DNA of 64,000 bases from Rhodococcus opacus B4 (lineage in GTDB: Bacteria > Actinomycetota > Actinomycetes > Mycobacteriales > Mycobacteriaceae). A program made the translations under genes and the position numbers. Below are positions 56,928 to 64,000 of this stretch, one piece after another (positions within the stretch are counted from its first letter, which is position 1; every line of letters starts with the position of its first letter). The notes beneath the pieces are model-generated. The model was not told the origin of the DNA. It worked only from the letters and a program-made list of their open reading frames with translations, and ran no database searches. The DNA is taken from positions 6,014,001 to 6,078,000 of the forward strand of contig NC_012522.1 in assembly GCF_000010805.1 (NCBI RefSeq), in the 5' to 3' direction.

Positions 56928-57285
56928 GTTCCACTCCTGTGGTCCGGGCGGGCGTCACGCCGCCTGTGTCAGACGGACGGTACCGCCGTCGTATGTGACG
57001 GCCGGGGCCGTCGTGGTCACTCGAATTGTCGCGTGCGGCGGCCGTTTCGTTACGCCGATGCGCAGGTCGACGGCAGTTACGGGGCCGAGCCCCTAATGCC
57101 CCCCTATCCCCTAACGGCGGGGGCCCGACCCCCGGTGGGAGATCCCCGATGCCGGGGTCCGCGAGTAGGGGGCGCCGCCCCGTTGGGAAGGGGGCCGCCG
57201 ATCCATAACGTGTATTTCACTCGCCGTCACAGCAGTTGTGGTGGCCACCCGAACTCCCCGAACCTCGACCACAGGAGAGATTGCC
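56928..57285. promoter_or_regulatory. Divergent control region of Hsp70-like copy 4 and iniB-like gene, with hairpin cluster
   Basis: 358 bp. At 57081-57181 four short GC hairpins stand in a row: GGGGC-N3-GCCCC (57081-57093), GGGGG-N5-CCCCC (57119-57133), CCCCG-N4-CGGGG (57144-57157) and GGGGC-N3-GCCCC (57169-57181). An AT-richer stretch (57200-57240) before iniB is the likely promoter. ACAGGAGAG is the iniB Shine-Dalgarno. No gene is supported here. Confidence 0.5.
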
Positions 57286-60200
57286 ATGGCTACCAACGCC
57301 GTCCTCGACTTCATCCTCGGCCTTCTTCGCGACGAGCAGGCTGCGGCGGCCTACTGCGCCAACCCGGCCGACGCGCTGTGCGCCGCCGGCCTGCAGGGTG
57401 TGAGCCACGCGGACATCGTCTCCGTCGCTCCCCTGGTCGCGGAGTCGGGACTGTTCGCAGGCAGCGGGGCCGACCTGGCCGCGATCGTGAACGCCGGTGC
57501 GGATGTCGCCGGTGACGTCGCCGGCGGTCTCGGCGCAGGTGTCGGTGGCGCCCTCGGCGGGGGTCTCGGCGGCGGCCTCGGTCTCGGCGGCGGCCTCGGC
57601 GGTGCGGTCGGAATCGGCGCCGGCGCAGGCCTCGGTCTGGGCGCCGGCCTGGGCGGCGACTTCGACTTCGCCGCAGAACTGGCGGCCGGTCTGAGCGCCG
57701 CGCTCGGCGCCGCGCTGGAAATCGGCGGCGAGATCGGTGCGCAGCTCGGTGCCGCGCTGGGTGCGGCCCTCGACGCGGCACTCTCCCTGACCGGTGGCCT
57801 GGACCTCGGCAGCGCCCTCGACCTCGGTGCCGTGATCAGCGGAGCCCTCGGGGGAGCGCTCGGACTGGGCACCGACCTGACCGCGCAGCTCGCCACCACC
57901 CTCACCGCGGCGATCACGGCCCTGCCGGTGGTCGACGTGGCCGGTGGTCTCACCGGGATCCTCGCGCCCGCACTGTCGATCGGCGGCGACCTCGGCGCCG
58001 ACCTGGGTGCGGCTCTCGGTGCCGCCCTCGGAAGCGTCGTCGACCTCGGTGGCAGCGTGGACGGCGACATCCTCGCCGGACTCGGAGCCGGCCTCGACCT
58101 CGGCGGCGTGCTCGGAACGACCCTCGGCAGCGTGCTCGGTGTGGACGCCGGTCTCGGTGGCGCGCTGGGCGGCGCCCTCGACGCGGCGATCGGCGCCGGC
58201 GGCGGACTGGGTGCGACCCTCGACGGCCTGCTCGGCGGTGAACTGCTCGGCGACGTCGCCGGTTCGCTCGGTGGTGTCCTCGGCACCGACCTCAGCGCGG
58301 TCCTCGGTGGCGCGCTCGGCGGTGTCCTCGGTGCGGGCGGCGACCTCGGCGCAGACCTCGGCGGCGCGCTCGGCGCGACGCTCGGGTCGATCGCGGACCT
58401 GGGCGGCGGACTGGACCTCGACGCGATCCTCGGTGCGGGCGGCAGCCTCGGCGGCGCGCTGAGCGGTCTGCTCGGCGGCGAACTCGGAGTCGGCGGCGAC
58501 CTCACCGCCGGTCTGGGCACCGCGCTGGACGCGGTCCTGGGTGCCGGTGGCGGACTCGACCTCGGTGCCGTGCTCGGTGCCGAAGGTGGCCTGGGTGGTG
58601 CGCTGAGCGGCATCCTCGGTGGTGTCCTCGGCGCCGGCGGCGACGTCAGCGGTGATCTCGGTGGAGCCCTGGGCGGTCTGCTCGGCGGCGCGCTCGACCT
58701 GGACGGCGGCCTCGGCGGCGCACTGTCCGGTGCACTCGACAGCGGTCTCGGACTGGATGCCGCACTCGGCACGGTCCTCGGCGGCGCCCTCGGCCTGGAC
58801 GGTGGCCTGGCCGCCGAACTGGGCAGCACCCTCGACGCCGCGCTCGGTGCCGGCGGCGTGACGGGCATCGACCTCGGTGGCCTGCTGGACGGCGGACTGG
58901 ACCTCGGTCTGGGCGGCGACCTCGGCCTCGGCGGAGAACTGACATCGGAGCTGACGACGGCGCTGAGCGGTGCCCTCGGTCTGGGCGGCGAGGCAGGGGC
59001 GAACCTGGGAACGGTTCTGGGCGGCGCGCTGGAGAGCGGCCTCGGGCTGGGCGGTGTCCTCGACACCGGTGCCGATCTGGGAACCACGATCAGCAGTGCG
59101 CTCGGCGGCGCCCTCGGAGTCGACGGTGACGCGACCGCCGGTCTGGGCGCGGCGCTCGACGCGGTGCTCGGTGCGGACGGCGGGATCGACCTCGGCGGCG
59201 CGACCGACCTGGGTGGCGTGCTCGGCGGTGCGTTCGGTGCCGGTGGCGCCGCGGGCGCCGATCTCGGCGCGGCCCTCGGCGGAGTGCTCGGCGGTGCGCT
59301 GGAGACCGGCGGCGCTCTCGACCTCGACAGCGTCCTCGGTGCGGAAGGCAGCATCGGCAGCACGCTGGGCACCGCACTCGGCGGCGTCCTCGGAGCGGAC
59401 GGCGACCTCAGCGCGACCCTCGGTTCCGCACTGGAGACGGCGCTGGAGGCCGGCGGCGGGCTCGACCTCGACTCCGCCCTGGACGCCGATCTCGGACTCG
59501 ACGCGGCGGCCGGTGTGGGTGGCGCCCTGGACGGTGCGCTCGACGCGGGCACCGGACTCGCGGGTGGCTTGACGAGCGGCATCGACGGTGCGCTGGGCGG
59601 ACTGCTCGACGTGGGTAGCGACGTCACGGGCAACGTCGGCGGTGCCGTCGGCGGCGGGGTGGCGGGCGGCGCGGACGCTGCGGCCGGCATCGGGGCCGGT
59701 GTCGCGGCGGGTGTCGGTGCTGTTGCCGACGCCGGAGCGGACCTGGGCGGCAGCCTCGGAACCAACCTGGTCGGCGGACTGGACACGGCCGGTGGCCTGG
59801 GTGCCGGTCTGACCAGCGGCCTCACCGGTGGTCTCGGCGGAATCTTCGACACCGGTGCGGGCCTCGGCTCCGCACTGACCGGCAGCGTCGGCGGTGCCGT
59901 GGACGCGGTCGGCGAGGCGGGCGCCTCGGTCGGCGCGGTCGCCGACGCCGGTGCGAGCCTGGACGCGAACCTCGGTGGCGCCCTGGACACGGCGGCCAAC
60001 CTGGGCGGCACTGTCGGTGGCGCCCTGGACACGGCCGCGAACGTCGGCGGAAGCCTCGGCGGCACCGTGGACGCCGCTGCCGGAATCGGCGGCGACGTGG
60101 CCGGCGGAATCGAAGGCAGCGTGGACAGCGCCGTCGACGCCACCGCAGGTCTGACCGGTGGCCTGGACGCCACCACCGACGCGGCCGCCGACCTCGGCGC

Positions 60201-60687
60201 CGGATTGTCCGGTGGCGTGAGTGGTCTCGGATCGCTCGGCACCTCGGTCGGCGGCGCCCTCGACGGTGCCGTCGGTGGCGCGGTCGACGGTGCCGTCGGT
60301 GGCGCGGTCGACGGTGCGGTCGACGGGGGAGCCGCTGTGGGTGGCGCTCTCGACGGCGCAGCATCCGCCGGTGGATCGGTCGCGGGTGGCGCTTCCGCCG
60401 GCGCGGATGCCGCCGCGGACGCCGGCACGGACGGTTCCGCGGACCTCGGAGCGGTGGGCGGCGCCGTCGCCGACACCACCGGTTCGATCGCCGGCGGCCT
60501 GGGATCCACCCTGGGCGGTGCCGTCGACACCGGGGCCGACACCTGGTCGTCGATCGACGCGGACAACGCGTTCGGCGCCGACTCGGGCCTGCACGCGGAC
60601 ACCGACGGTTCGCTGTTCGGCGACACCGACTCCTCGGTGGACCTTTCGCACGACGTCACGGGCGTGGTCGATCACCTCGAGCCGTGA
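57286..60687 (+). CDS. iniB: IniB-like protein with conserved N-terminus and very long Gly/Ala/Leu/Asp repeat region
   Basis: 1133 residues from ATG 57286, AGGAG 9 nt upstream. The first ~60 residues (NAVLDFILGLLRDEQAAAAY, CANPADALCAAGLQGVSHAD) match the IniB N-terminal pattern of mycobacteria. The remaining ~1070 residues are low complexity: short units such as GGDLGADLGGALGAT and GLGGALGGVLG repeat with drift, later changing to GNVGGAVGG and GAVDGAVGG forms. No signal peptide or TM helix is seen, though the repeats are mildly hydrophobic. M. tuberculosis IniB is ~480 residues, so this one is more than twice as long. It heads the iniB-iniA-iniC order, separated from iniA by a hairpin. Induced by cell-wall drugs in mycobacteria; molecular role unknown. 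Confidence 0.82.
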   Translation: MATNAVLDFILGLLRDEQAAAAYCANPADALCAAGLQGVSHADIVSVAPLVAESGLFAGSGADLAAIVNAGADVAGDVAGGLGAGVGGALGGGLGGGLGLGGGLGGAVGIGAGAGLGLGAGLGGDFDFAAELAAGLSAALGAALEIGGEIGAQLGAALGAALDAALSLTGGLDLGSALDLGAVISGALGGALGLGTDLTAQLATTLTAAITALPVVDVAGGLTGILAPALSIGGDLGADLGAALGAALGSVVDLGGSVDGDILAGLGAGLDLGGVLGTTLGSVLGVDAGLGGALGGALDAAIGAGGGLGATLDGLLGGELLGDVAGSLGGVLGTDLSAVLGGALGGVLGAGGDLGADLGGALGATLGSIADLGGGLDLDAILGAGGSLGGALSGLLGGELGVGGDLTAGLGTALDAVLGAGGGLDLGAVLGAEGGLGGALSGILGGVLGAGGDVSGDLGGALGGLLGGALDLDGGLGGALSGALDSGLGLDAALGTVLGGALGLDGGLAAELGSTLDAALGAGGVTGIDLGGLLDGGLDLGLGGDLGLGGELTSELTTALSGALGLGGEAGANLGTVLGGALESGLGLGGVLDTGADLGTTISSALGGALGVDGDATAGLGAALDAVLGADGGIDLGGATDLGGVLGGAFGAGGAAGADLGAALGGVLGGALETGGALDLDSVLGAEGSIGSTLGTALGGVLGADGDLSATLGSALETALEAGGGLDLDSALDADLGLDAAAGVGGALDGALDAGTGLAGGLTSGIDGALGGLLDVGSDVTGNVGGAVGGGVAGGADAAAGIGAGVAAGVGAVADAGADLGGSLGTNLVGGLDTAGGLGAGLTSGLTGGLGGIFDTGAGLGSALTGSVGGAVDAVGEAGASVGAVADAGASLDANLGGALDTAANLGGTVGGALDTAANVGGSLGGTVDAAAGIGGDVAGGIEGSVDSAVDATAGLTGGLDATTDAAADLGAGLSGGVSGLGSLGTSVGGALDGAVGGAVDGAVGGAVDGAVDGGAAVGGALDGAASAGGSVAGGASAGADAAADAGTDGSADLGAVGGAVADTTGSIAGGLGSTLGGAVDTGADTWSSIDADNAFGADSGLHADTDGSLFGDTDSSVDLSHDVTGVVDHLEP

Positions 60688-60751
60688 TGAAACGGCGGTT
60701 CCGGCATCCCCCAGACGGGGCGGCCGGGACCGCCGTACGATGTAACGAAAT

Positions 60752-60786
60752 CAGCCCCGGACGCGTTATGCGTGCGGGGCTGTTTT
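60752..60786 (+). terminator. Intrinsic terminator or attenuator between iniB and iniA
   Basis: CAGCCCCG-G-ACGC, loop GTTAT, GCGT-G-CGGGGCTG then TTTT: 12 paired bases with a single mismatch and a T run, a rare textbook form for this GC-rich DNA. It lies 64 bp after iniB and 71 bp before iniA, so transcription into iniAC would be partial. Confidence 0.75.
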
Positions 60787-60857
60787 CCACAGTCGGGTGT
60801 CGGGGCGCCGAACAGGTGCCCGCACGAGGTCGGAAGAATTGCGGGTCAACGAAGCTC

Positions 60858-62702
60858 ATGGACAGTGCAGCCGCCGAGAAGAGTCCAGCCGGGTCGCAGT
60901 CGATGACGGCGTTGCTCGAGCAGGCCCTGGGCGTGGCGAAGCGGTTCGGTCGCGGCGACCTGGCGCAGCGCCTCGACTCCGCCCGGACCCGCGTCCAGGA
61001 CCCGCGGATGCGGATCGTGGTGGTCGGGCCGCTCAAGCAGGGCAAGAGCCAGTTCGTGAATTCCCTGCTCAATCTCACCGTGTGTTCGGTGGGGGACGAC
61101 GAGACCACCGCGATCCCCACCGTCGTCCAGAATGCGGAGACCGCGTCGGCCGAACTCGTCCTCGCCGATCCGGGTGCCGACCCGATCCGGGTGCCCCTGC
61201 CCCTCGACGAGCTGAACGGCATCACCCCGGCCTCGCCCCGCGCCGGGGGCCGTGAGGTGCTGCGGGTGGAGGTCAACGTCCCGAGTCCACTTCTCGCCGA
61301 CGGGCTGGTCCTCGTCGACACACCCGGGGTGGGCGGCGCCGGCAACCCGCACGCCGCGAGCACACTCGGGCTGATTCCGGCGTCCGACGCCGTATTCGTC
61401 CTGTCCGACGCCAGCCAGGAATTCACCGAACCGGAGCTCGGTTTCATCCGTCAGGTCACCAGCCTGTGCCCGTCGGTGGCGTGCCTGATCAGCAAGACCG
61501 ACCTGTACCCGCACTGGCGCGAGATCGTCGAGGCCGACCGCGGGCACCTCGCGCGCGCGGGCCTCGACGTTCCGCTCATCCCGATCTCGTCGGTGCTGCG
61601 TTCGCACGCGCTGCGACTGCAGGACGAGGAACTCAACACCGAATCCGGTTTCGTCGAGCTGTACGCCTTCCTGCGCGACCGGGTGGTGGCCCGGGCCGAG
61701 GCGAACACCCGCCGGGCCGTGTCGCTGGACGTGTCGTCGGCGGCCGAGCACCTCACCCTGGGGATCGGCAGCGAGCTTGCCGCCCTGCGTGATCCGGCGA
61801 AGGGCGCCGCCGCGGTGGCGGAACTGCAGAAGGCGAAGGCCGCCGCCGAGGAACTCCACAAGAAGACGTCGCTGTGGCAGCAGACGCTCGGCGACGGCAT
61901 CGCCGACCTCGCCGCGGACATCGACCACGACCTGCGGGACCGGTTGCGCCGCGTCACCCGGGAGGCGGAGGAGACCGTCGACGAGGGCGACCCCGGCAAG
62001 GACTGGGACGCGCTGGGGCAGTGGCTCGAGCAGGAGTTCGCGACCGCGATCGGCGACAACTTCGTCTGGGCGCACGACCGCGCCCTCTGGCTGGCCGAGG
62101 TGGTCGCGCAGCATTTCGCGGAGACCGGTTCCGTCGAACTGCCGCATCTGGACGTCGCCGACGTGGACGGGGTCCTCGAACCCGTGGCCTCGCTCGCCGA
62201 CCTCGAGGCGGGACGCATCGGCATCACGCAGAAGGTCCTCGTCGGTATGCGCGGGTCCTACGGCGGCGTCCTCATGTTCGGTCTGATCACCACCATGATG
62301 GGCATGGCCCTGGTCAATCCGATCTCGATCGGCGCCGGAGTCCTGCTGGGCACCAAGGCGTACCGGGAAGACCGGGAGAGCCGGATCCTGAAGCGCCGGG
62401 CGGAGGCGAAGACAGCGATCCGGCGGTTCGCCGACGACGCCAGCTTCCAGGTCGGCAAGGAGTCGAAGGATCGGCTCCGGTCGATCCAGCGGCTGCTGCG
62501 CGATCATTTCACCGCCATCGCCGAGCAGGCGCTGCGTTCGATCAACGAGTCGCTGCGGGCCGCGCAGGAGGCGGCGAACCTCGAATCCACCGAACGGACC
62601 CGCCGCATCGCGCAGCTCGAGAAGGATCTGCACGTCGCGTCCGCACTGAAACAGCAAGCGGCGCAACTCGTCGCGGGCGACGCGGGAGCGGTCACGGCAT
62701 GA
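60858..62702 (+). CDS. iniA: IniA-like dynamin-family GTPase, copy 2 (intact P-loop)
   Basis: 614 residues from ATG 60858; the frame is open back to 60684 but that part crosses the terminator. Motifs are G1 VVVGPLKQGKSQFVNSL (~56-72), G3 VDTPGVGGAGNPHAA, G4 SKTDLYPHW, DAVFVLSDASQEFTEPELGF, the helix AAEELHKKTSLWQQTL, a membrane hairpin (GGVLMFGLITTMMGMALVNP, ~470-505) and a C-terminal helical bundle. M. tuberculosis IniA (~640 residues) is a bacterial dynamin-like protein that binds membranes through such a loop and fissions them. Its stop overlaps the iniC start (ATGA). The gene is the intact counterpart of the degenerate copy at 36708. Cytoplasmic, membrane-associated. Confidence 0.9.
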   Translation: MDSAAAEKSPAGSQSMTALLEQALGVAKRFGRGDLAQRLDSARTRVQDPRMRIVVVGPLKQGKSQFVNSLLNLTVCSVGDDETTAIPTVVQNAETASAELVLADPGADPIRVPLPLDELNGITPASPRAGGREVLRVEVNVPSPLLADGLVLVDTPGVGGAGNPHAASTLGLIPASDAVFVLSDASQEFTEPELGFIRQVTSLCPSVACLISKTDLYPHWREIVEADRGHLARAGLDVPLIPISSVLRSHALRLQDEELNTESGFVELYAFLRDRVVARAEANTRRAVSLDVSSAAEHLTLGIGSELAALRDPAKGAAAVAELQKAKAAAEELHKKTSLWQQTLGDGIADLAADIDHDLRDRLRRVTREAEETVDEGDPGKDWDALGQWLEQEFATAIGDNFVWAHDRALWLAEVVAQHFAETGSVELPHLDVADVDGVLEPVASLADLEAGRIGITQKVLVGMRGSYGGVLMFGLITTMMGMALVNPISIGAGVLLGTKAYREDRESRILKRRAEAKTAIRRFADDASFQVGKESKDRLRSIQRLLRDHFTAIAEQALRSINESLRAAQEAANLESTERTRRIAQLEKDLHVASALKQQAAQLVAGDAGAVTA

Positions 62703-64000
62703 GCGCCGCGCCGCTGCACGAAGCCCGCGCGCTGATCGCGTCCGCTCGCCGGCTGTACGCGGGCAGTCCCGACATCCGGGATCAGCTGGGCGGATGCGCC
62801 CGGCGACTGGAACAGCCGCTGCGGGTGGCGCTGGCCGGCTCGCTGAAGGCGGGCAAGTCCACGCTGCTCAATTCCCTGGTGGGGCAGGACATCGCGCCCA
62901 CCGACGCGACCGAGTGCACCCGCGTCGTCACCTGGTACCGCAGCGGGTCGACGCCCACCGTGACGGCGTGGTACCAGCCCGAGCCGGGCACCGGGGCACA
63001 GCGTTCCGCCAACGTGCCGGTGCTGCGCCGGGACGGACACCTCACGTTCGACCTGGGCCACCTCACCGCCGATCAGGTGGACCGCCTCGATGTGGAGTGG
63101 CCGTCGTCCGCGCTCGCGCACACGACCATCATCGACACCCCCGGCACGTCCTCGCTGTCGCGGGACGTCTCGGCCCGCACCCTCGAGATGCTGACCCCGG
63201 ACAACGAGGCGTCCGGCGCCGACGCCGTGGTCTACCTGCTGCGCACCCTCAACGCGACCGACGTCCAGTTCCTCGGCCAGATCGGCGACCACGTGGGCGA
63301 CGAGTCGGGGCCACTCGGCGTGGTCGGTGTCGTGTCGCGCGCCGACGAGGTGGGGGCGGGCCGGCTGGACGCCATGATGTCGGCGAAGGAGGTGGCGTCC
63401 CGGTTCGCGGGCGAACTCGAACGGACCGGGCTGTGCCAGGCCGTCGTCCCCGTCGCGGGTCTGCTGGCGCTCGGTGCCCGCACGATGCGACAGGCCGAGT
63501 TCGCCGCGTTCCAGCACCTCGCCGAGGTCCCGGTGGACGATCTGAACCTGGCGATGCTGTCGGCCGACCGGTTCGCGCGGGAGGACAGTCCGCTGCCCGT
63601 GGACGCGCGGATGCGGGCCCAGCTGGCAGACCGCTTCGGGCTCTTCGGGATCCGGATGGCCGTCACCCTGATCCGGCTGGGCACCAAGGACTCGCCGACG
63701 CTGGCGGCCGAACTGGTGGAACGCAGCGGGCTCGACGAACTGCGTCAGGTGATCGACATCCAGTTCGGGCAGCGGGCCGATCAGTTGAAGACCCACTCGG
63801 CGCTCGTGGCGCTCAAGCGGGTCCTCACCGCGCATCCGCTGCCGGGGGCGAGCGACATCCTGATGTCGGCCGAACGGCTGCTGTCCGACGTGCACGGTTT
63901 CCAGGAACTGCGCCTGCTCGGGCGGCTGCGGTCCACCGAGGTGGGACTGCCCGCCGACGACGTCGCCGAGCTGCAGCGCCTGATCGGCGGGTTCGGAATC
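62699..64000 (+). CDS. iniC: IniC-like dynamin-family GTPase, copy 2 (3' end beyond window)
   Basis: 434 codons are visible and the frame is open at the window end. The ATG overlaps the iniA stop. Motifs are G1 LAGSLKAGKSTLLNSLVG (~46-63), TDATECTRVVTWY, G3 IDTPGTSSLSRDVSARTLEM and G4 SRADEVGAG. It shares nearly the same text with the IniC-like protein at 35263 (KAGKSTLLN, APTDATECTRVVTW, GLFGIR, LIR). By comparison with the 482-residue copy only ~50 residues are missing. Together with IniA it makes a dynamin-like GTPase pair. Confidence is high for the family, less for equivalence to M. tuberculosis iniC. Confidence 0.88.
   Translation, partial: MSAAPLHEARALIASARRLYAGSPDIRDQLGGCARRLEQPLRVALAGSLKAGKSTLLNSLVGQDIAPTDATECTRVVTWYRSGSTPTVTAWYQPEPGTGAQRSANVPVLRRDGHLTFDLGHLTADQVDRLDVEWPSSALAHTTIIDTPGTSSLSRDVSARTLEMLTPDNEASGADAVVYLLRTLNATDVQFLGQIGDHVGDESGPLGVVGVVSRADEVGAGRLDAMMSAKEVASRFAGELERTGLCQAVVPVAGLLALGARTMRQAEFAAFQHLAEVPVDDLNLAMLSADRFAREDSPLPVDARMRAQLADRFGLFGIRMAVTLIRLGTKDSPTLAAELVERSGLDELRQVIDIQFGQRADQLKTHSALVALKRVLTAHPLPGASDILMSAERLLSDVHGFQELRLLGRLRSTEVGLPADDVAELQRLIGGFGI

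Noticed and set aside
57081-57181. CRISPR array or iterons suggested by the hairpin row
   Set aside because: Arms are only 5 bp, units are not of constant length, there are no spacers of even size and no cas or replication genes.
57217-60675. Two antisense frames over 1100 codons opposite the iniB-like gene
   Set aside because: They mirror the Gly/Ala/Leu repeat codons and give only Ser/Arg/Pro or Gly/Ala/Glu strings; the plus frame has the Shine-Dalgarno and the IniB-like N-terminus.
60684-60857. iniA start at ATG 60684 or 60768
   Set aside because: Both would translate through or start within the hairpin at 60752-60786; the added residues have no match in the IniA-like copy at 36708.

Overview
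The window is high-GC actinobacterial chromosome with C-ending codons. It most resembles a large-genome Rhodococcus (R. jostii/opacus type). The order UDP-glucose dehydrogenase, alanine/aspartate aminotransferase (aspC, Rv0337c), electron-transfer-flavoprotein dehydrogenase (etfD, Rv0338c), iniB-iniA-iniC follows the Rv0322 to Rv0343 order of Mycobacterium tuberculosis from memory, with large insertions. No tRNA, rRNA, CRISPR array, insertion sequence or integrase was seen.

Layout. 1-1.2 kb: 3' part of a subtilase coupled to a tiny I9-propeptide-like gene. 1.3-22.9 kb: an envelope/secondary-metabolism block with a DUF4012 membrane protein, a divergent 15.8-kb five-module NRPS (starter C domain, terminal thioesterase), a Wzz/BY-kinase, a low-molecular-weight tyrosine phosphatase and UDP-glucose 6-dehydrogenase. 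23-27 kb: secreted lipase, an Hsp70-like membrane protein, a 73-aa membrane protein and a YibE/F protein. 27.5-30.4 kb: ImmA/IrrE-type metallopeptidase plus 7-TM protein, convergent with two coupled XRE regulators. 30.5-35.3 kb: aspC, carotenoid oxygenase and S9 peptidase. 35.3-41.6 kb: an ini-like operon on the minus strand, head-to-head with an Hsp70-like gene. 41.7-45 kb: etfD with a strong operator. 45.6-48.8 kb: four tandem secreted small proteins of one family plus a 26-aa ORF. 48.8-51.7 kb: two S1 protease paralogues. 51.8-56.9 kb: a truncated Hsp70-like protein, a LuxR regulator and a full Hsp70-like protein. 57.3 kb to the end: iniB-like (1133 aa), iniA, iniC (cut by the window end).

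How the genes may work together. The most unusual feature is a duplicated arrangement. Two operons encode a low-complexity protein and two dynamin-like GTPases (IniB/IniA/IniC type). Each is divergent from a membrane-anchored actin-fold (Hsp70-like) protein, and one of these is followed by a LuxR regulator. I infer an envelope-stress or membrane-remodelling system in two diverged copies around etfD. In the polysaccharide block, kinase, phosphatase and UDP-glucose dehydrogenase form a familiar exopolysaccharide control set. The adjacent NRPS, probably a lipopeptide synthetase with threonine at position 2, is the odd partner.

Limits. All assignments come from reading the sequence by eye. Start codons were chosen from Shine-Dalgarno spacing and overlap with neighbours. 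Domain boundaries are approximate.
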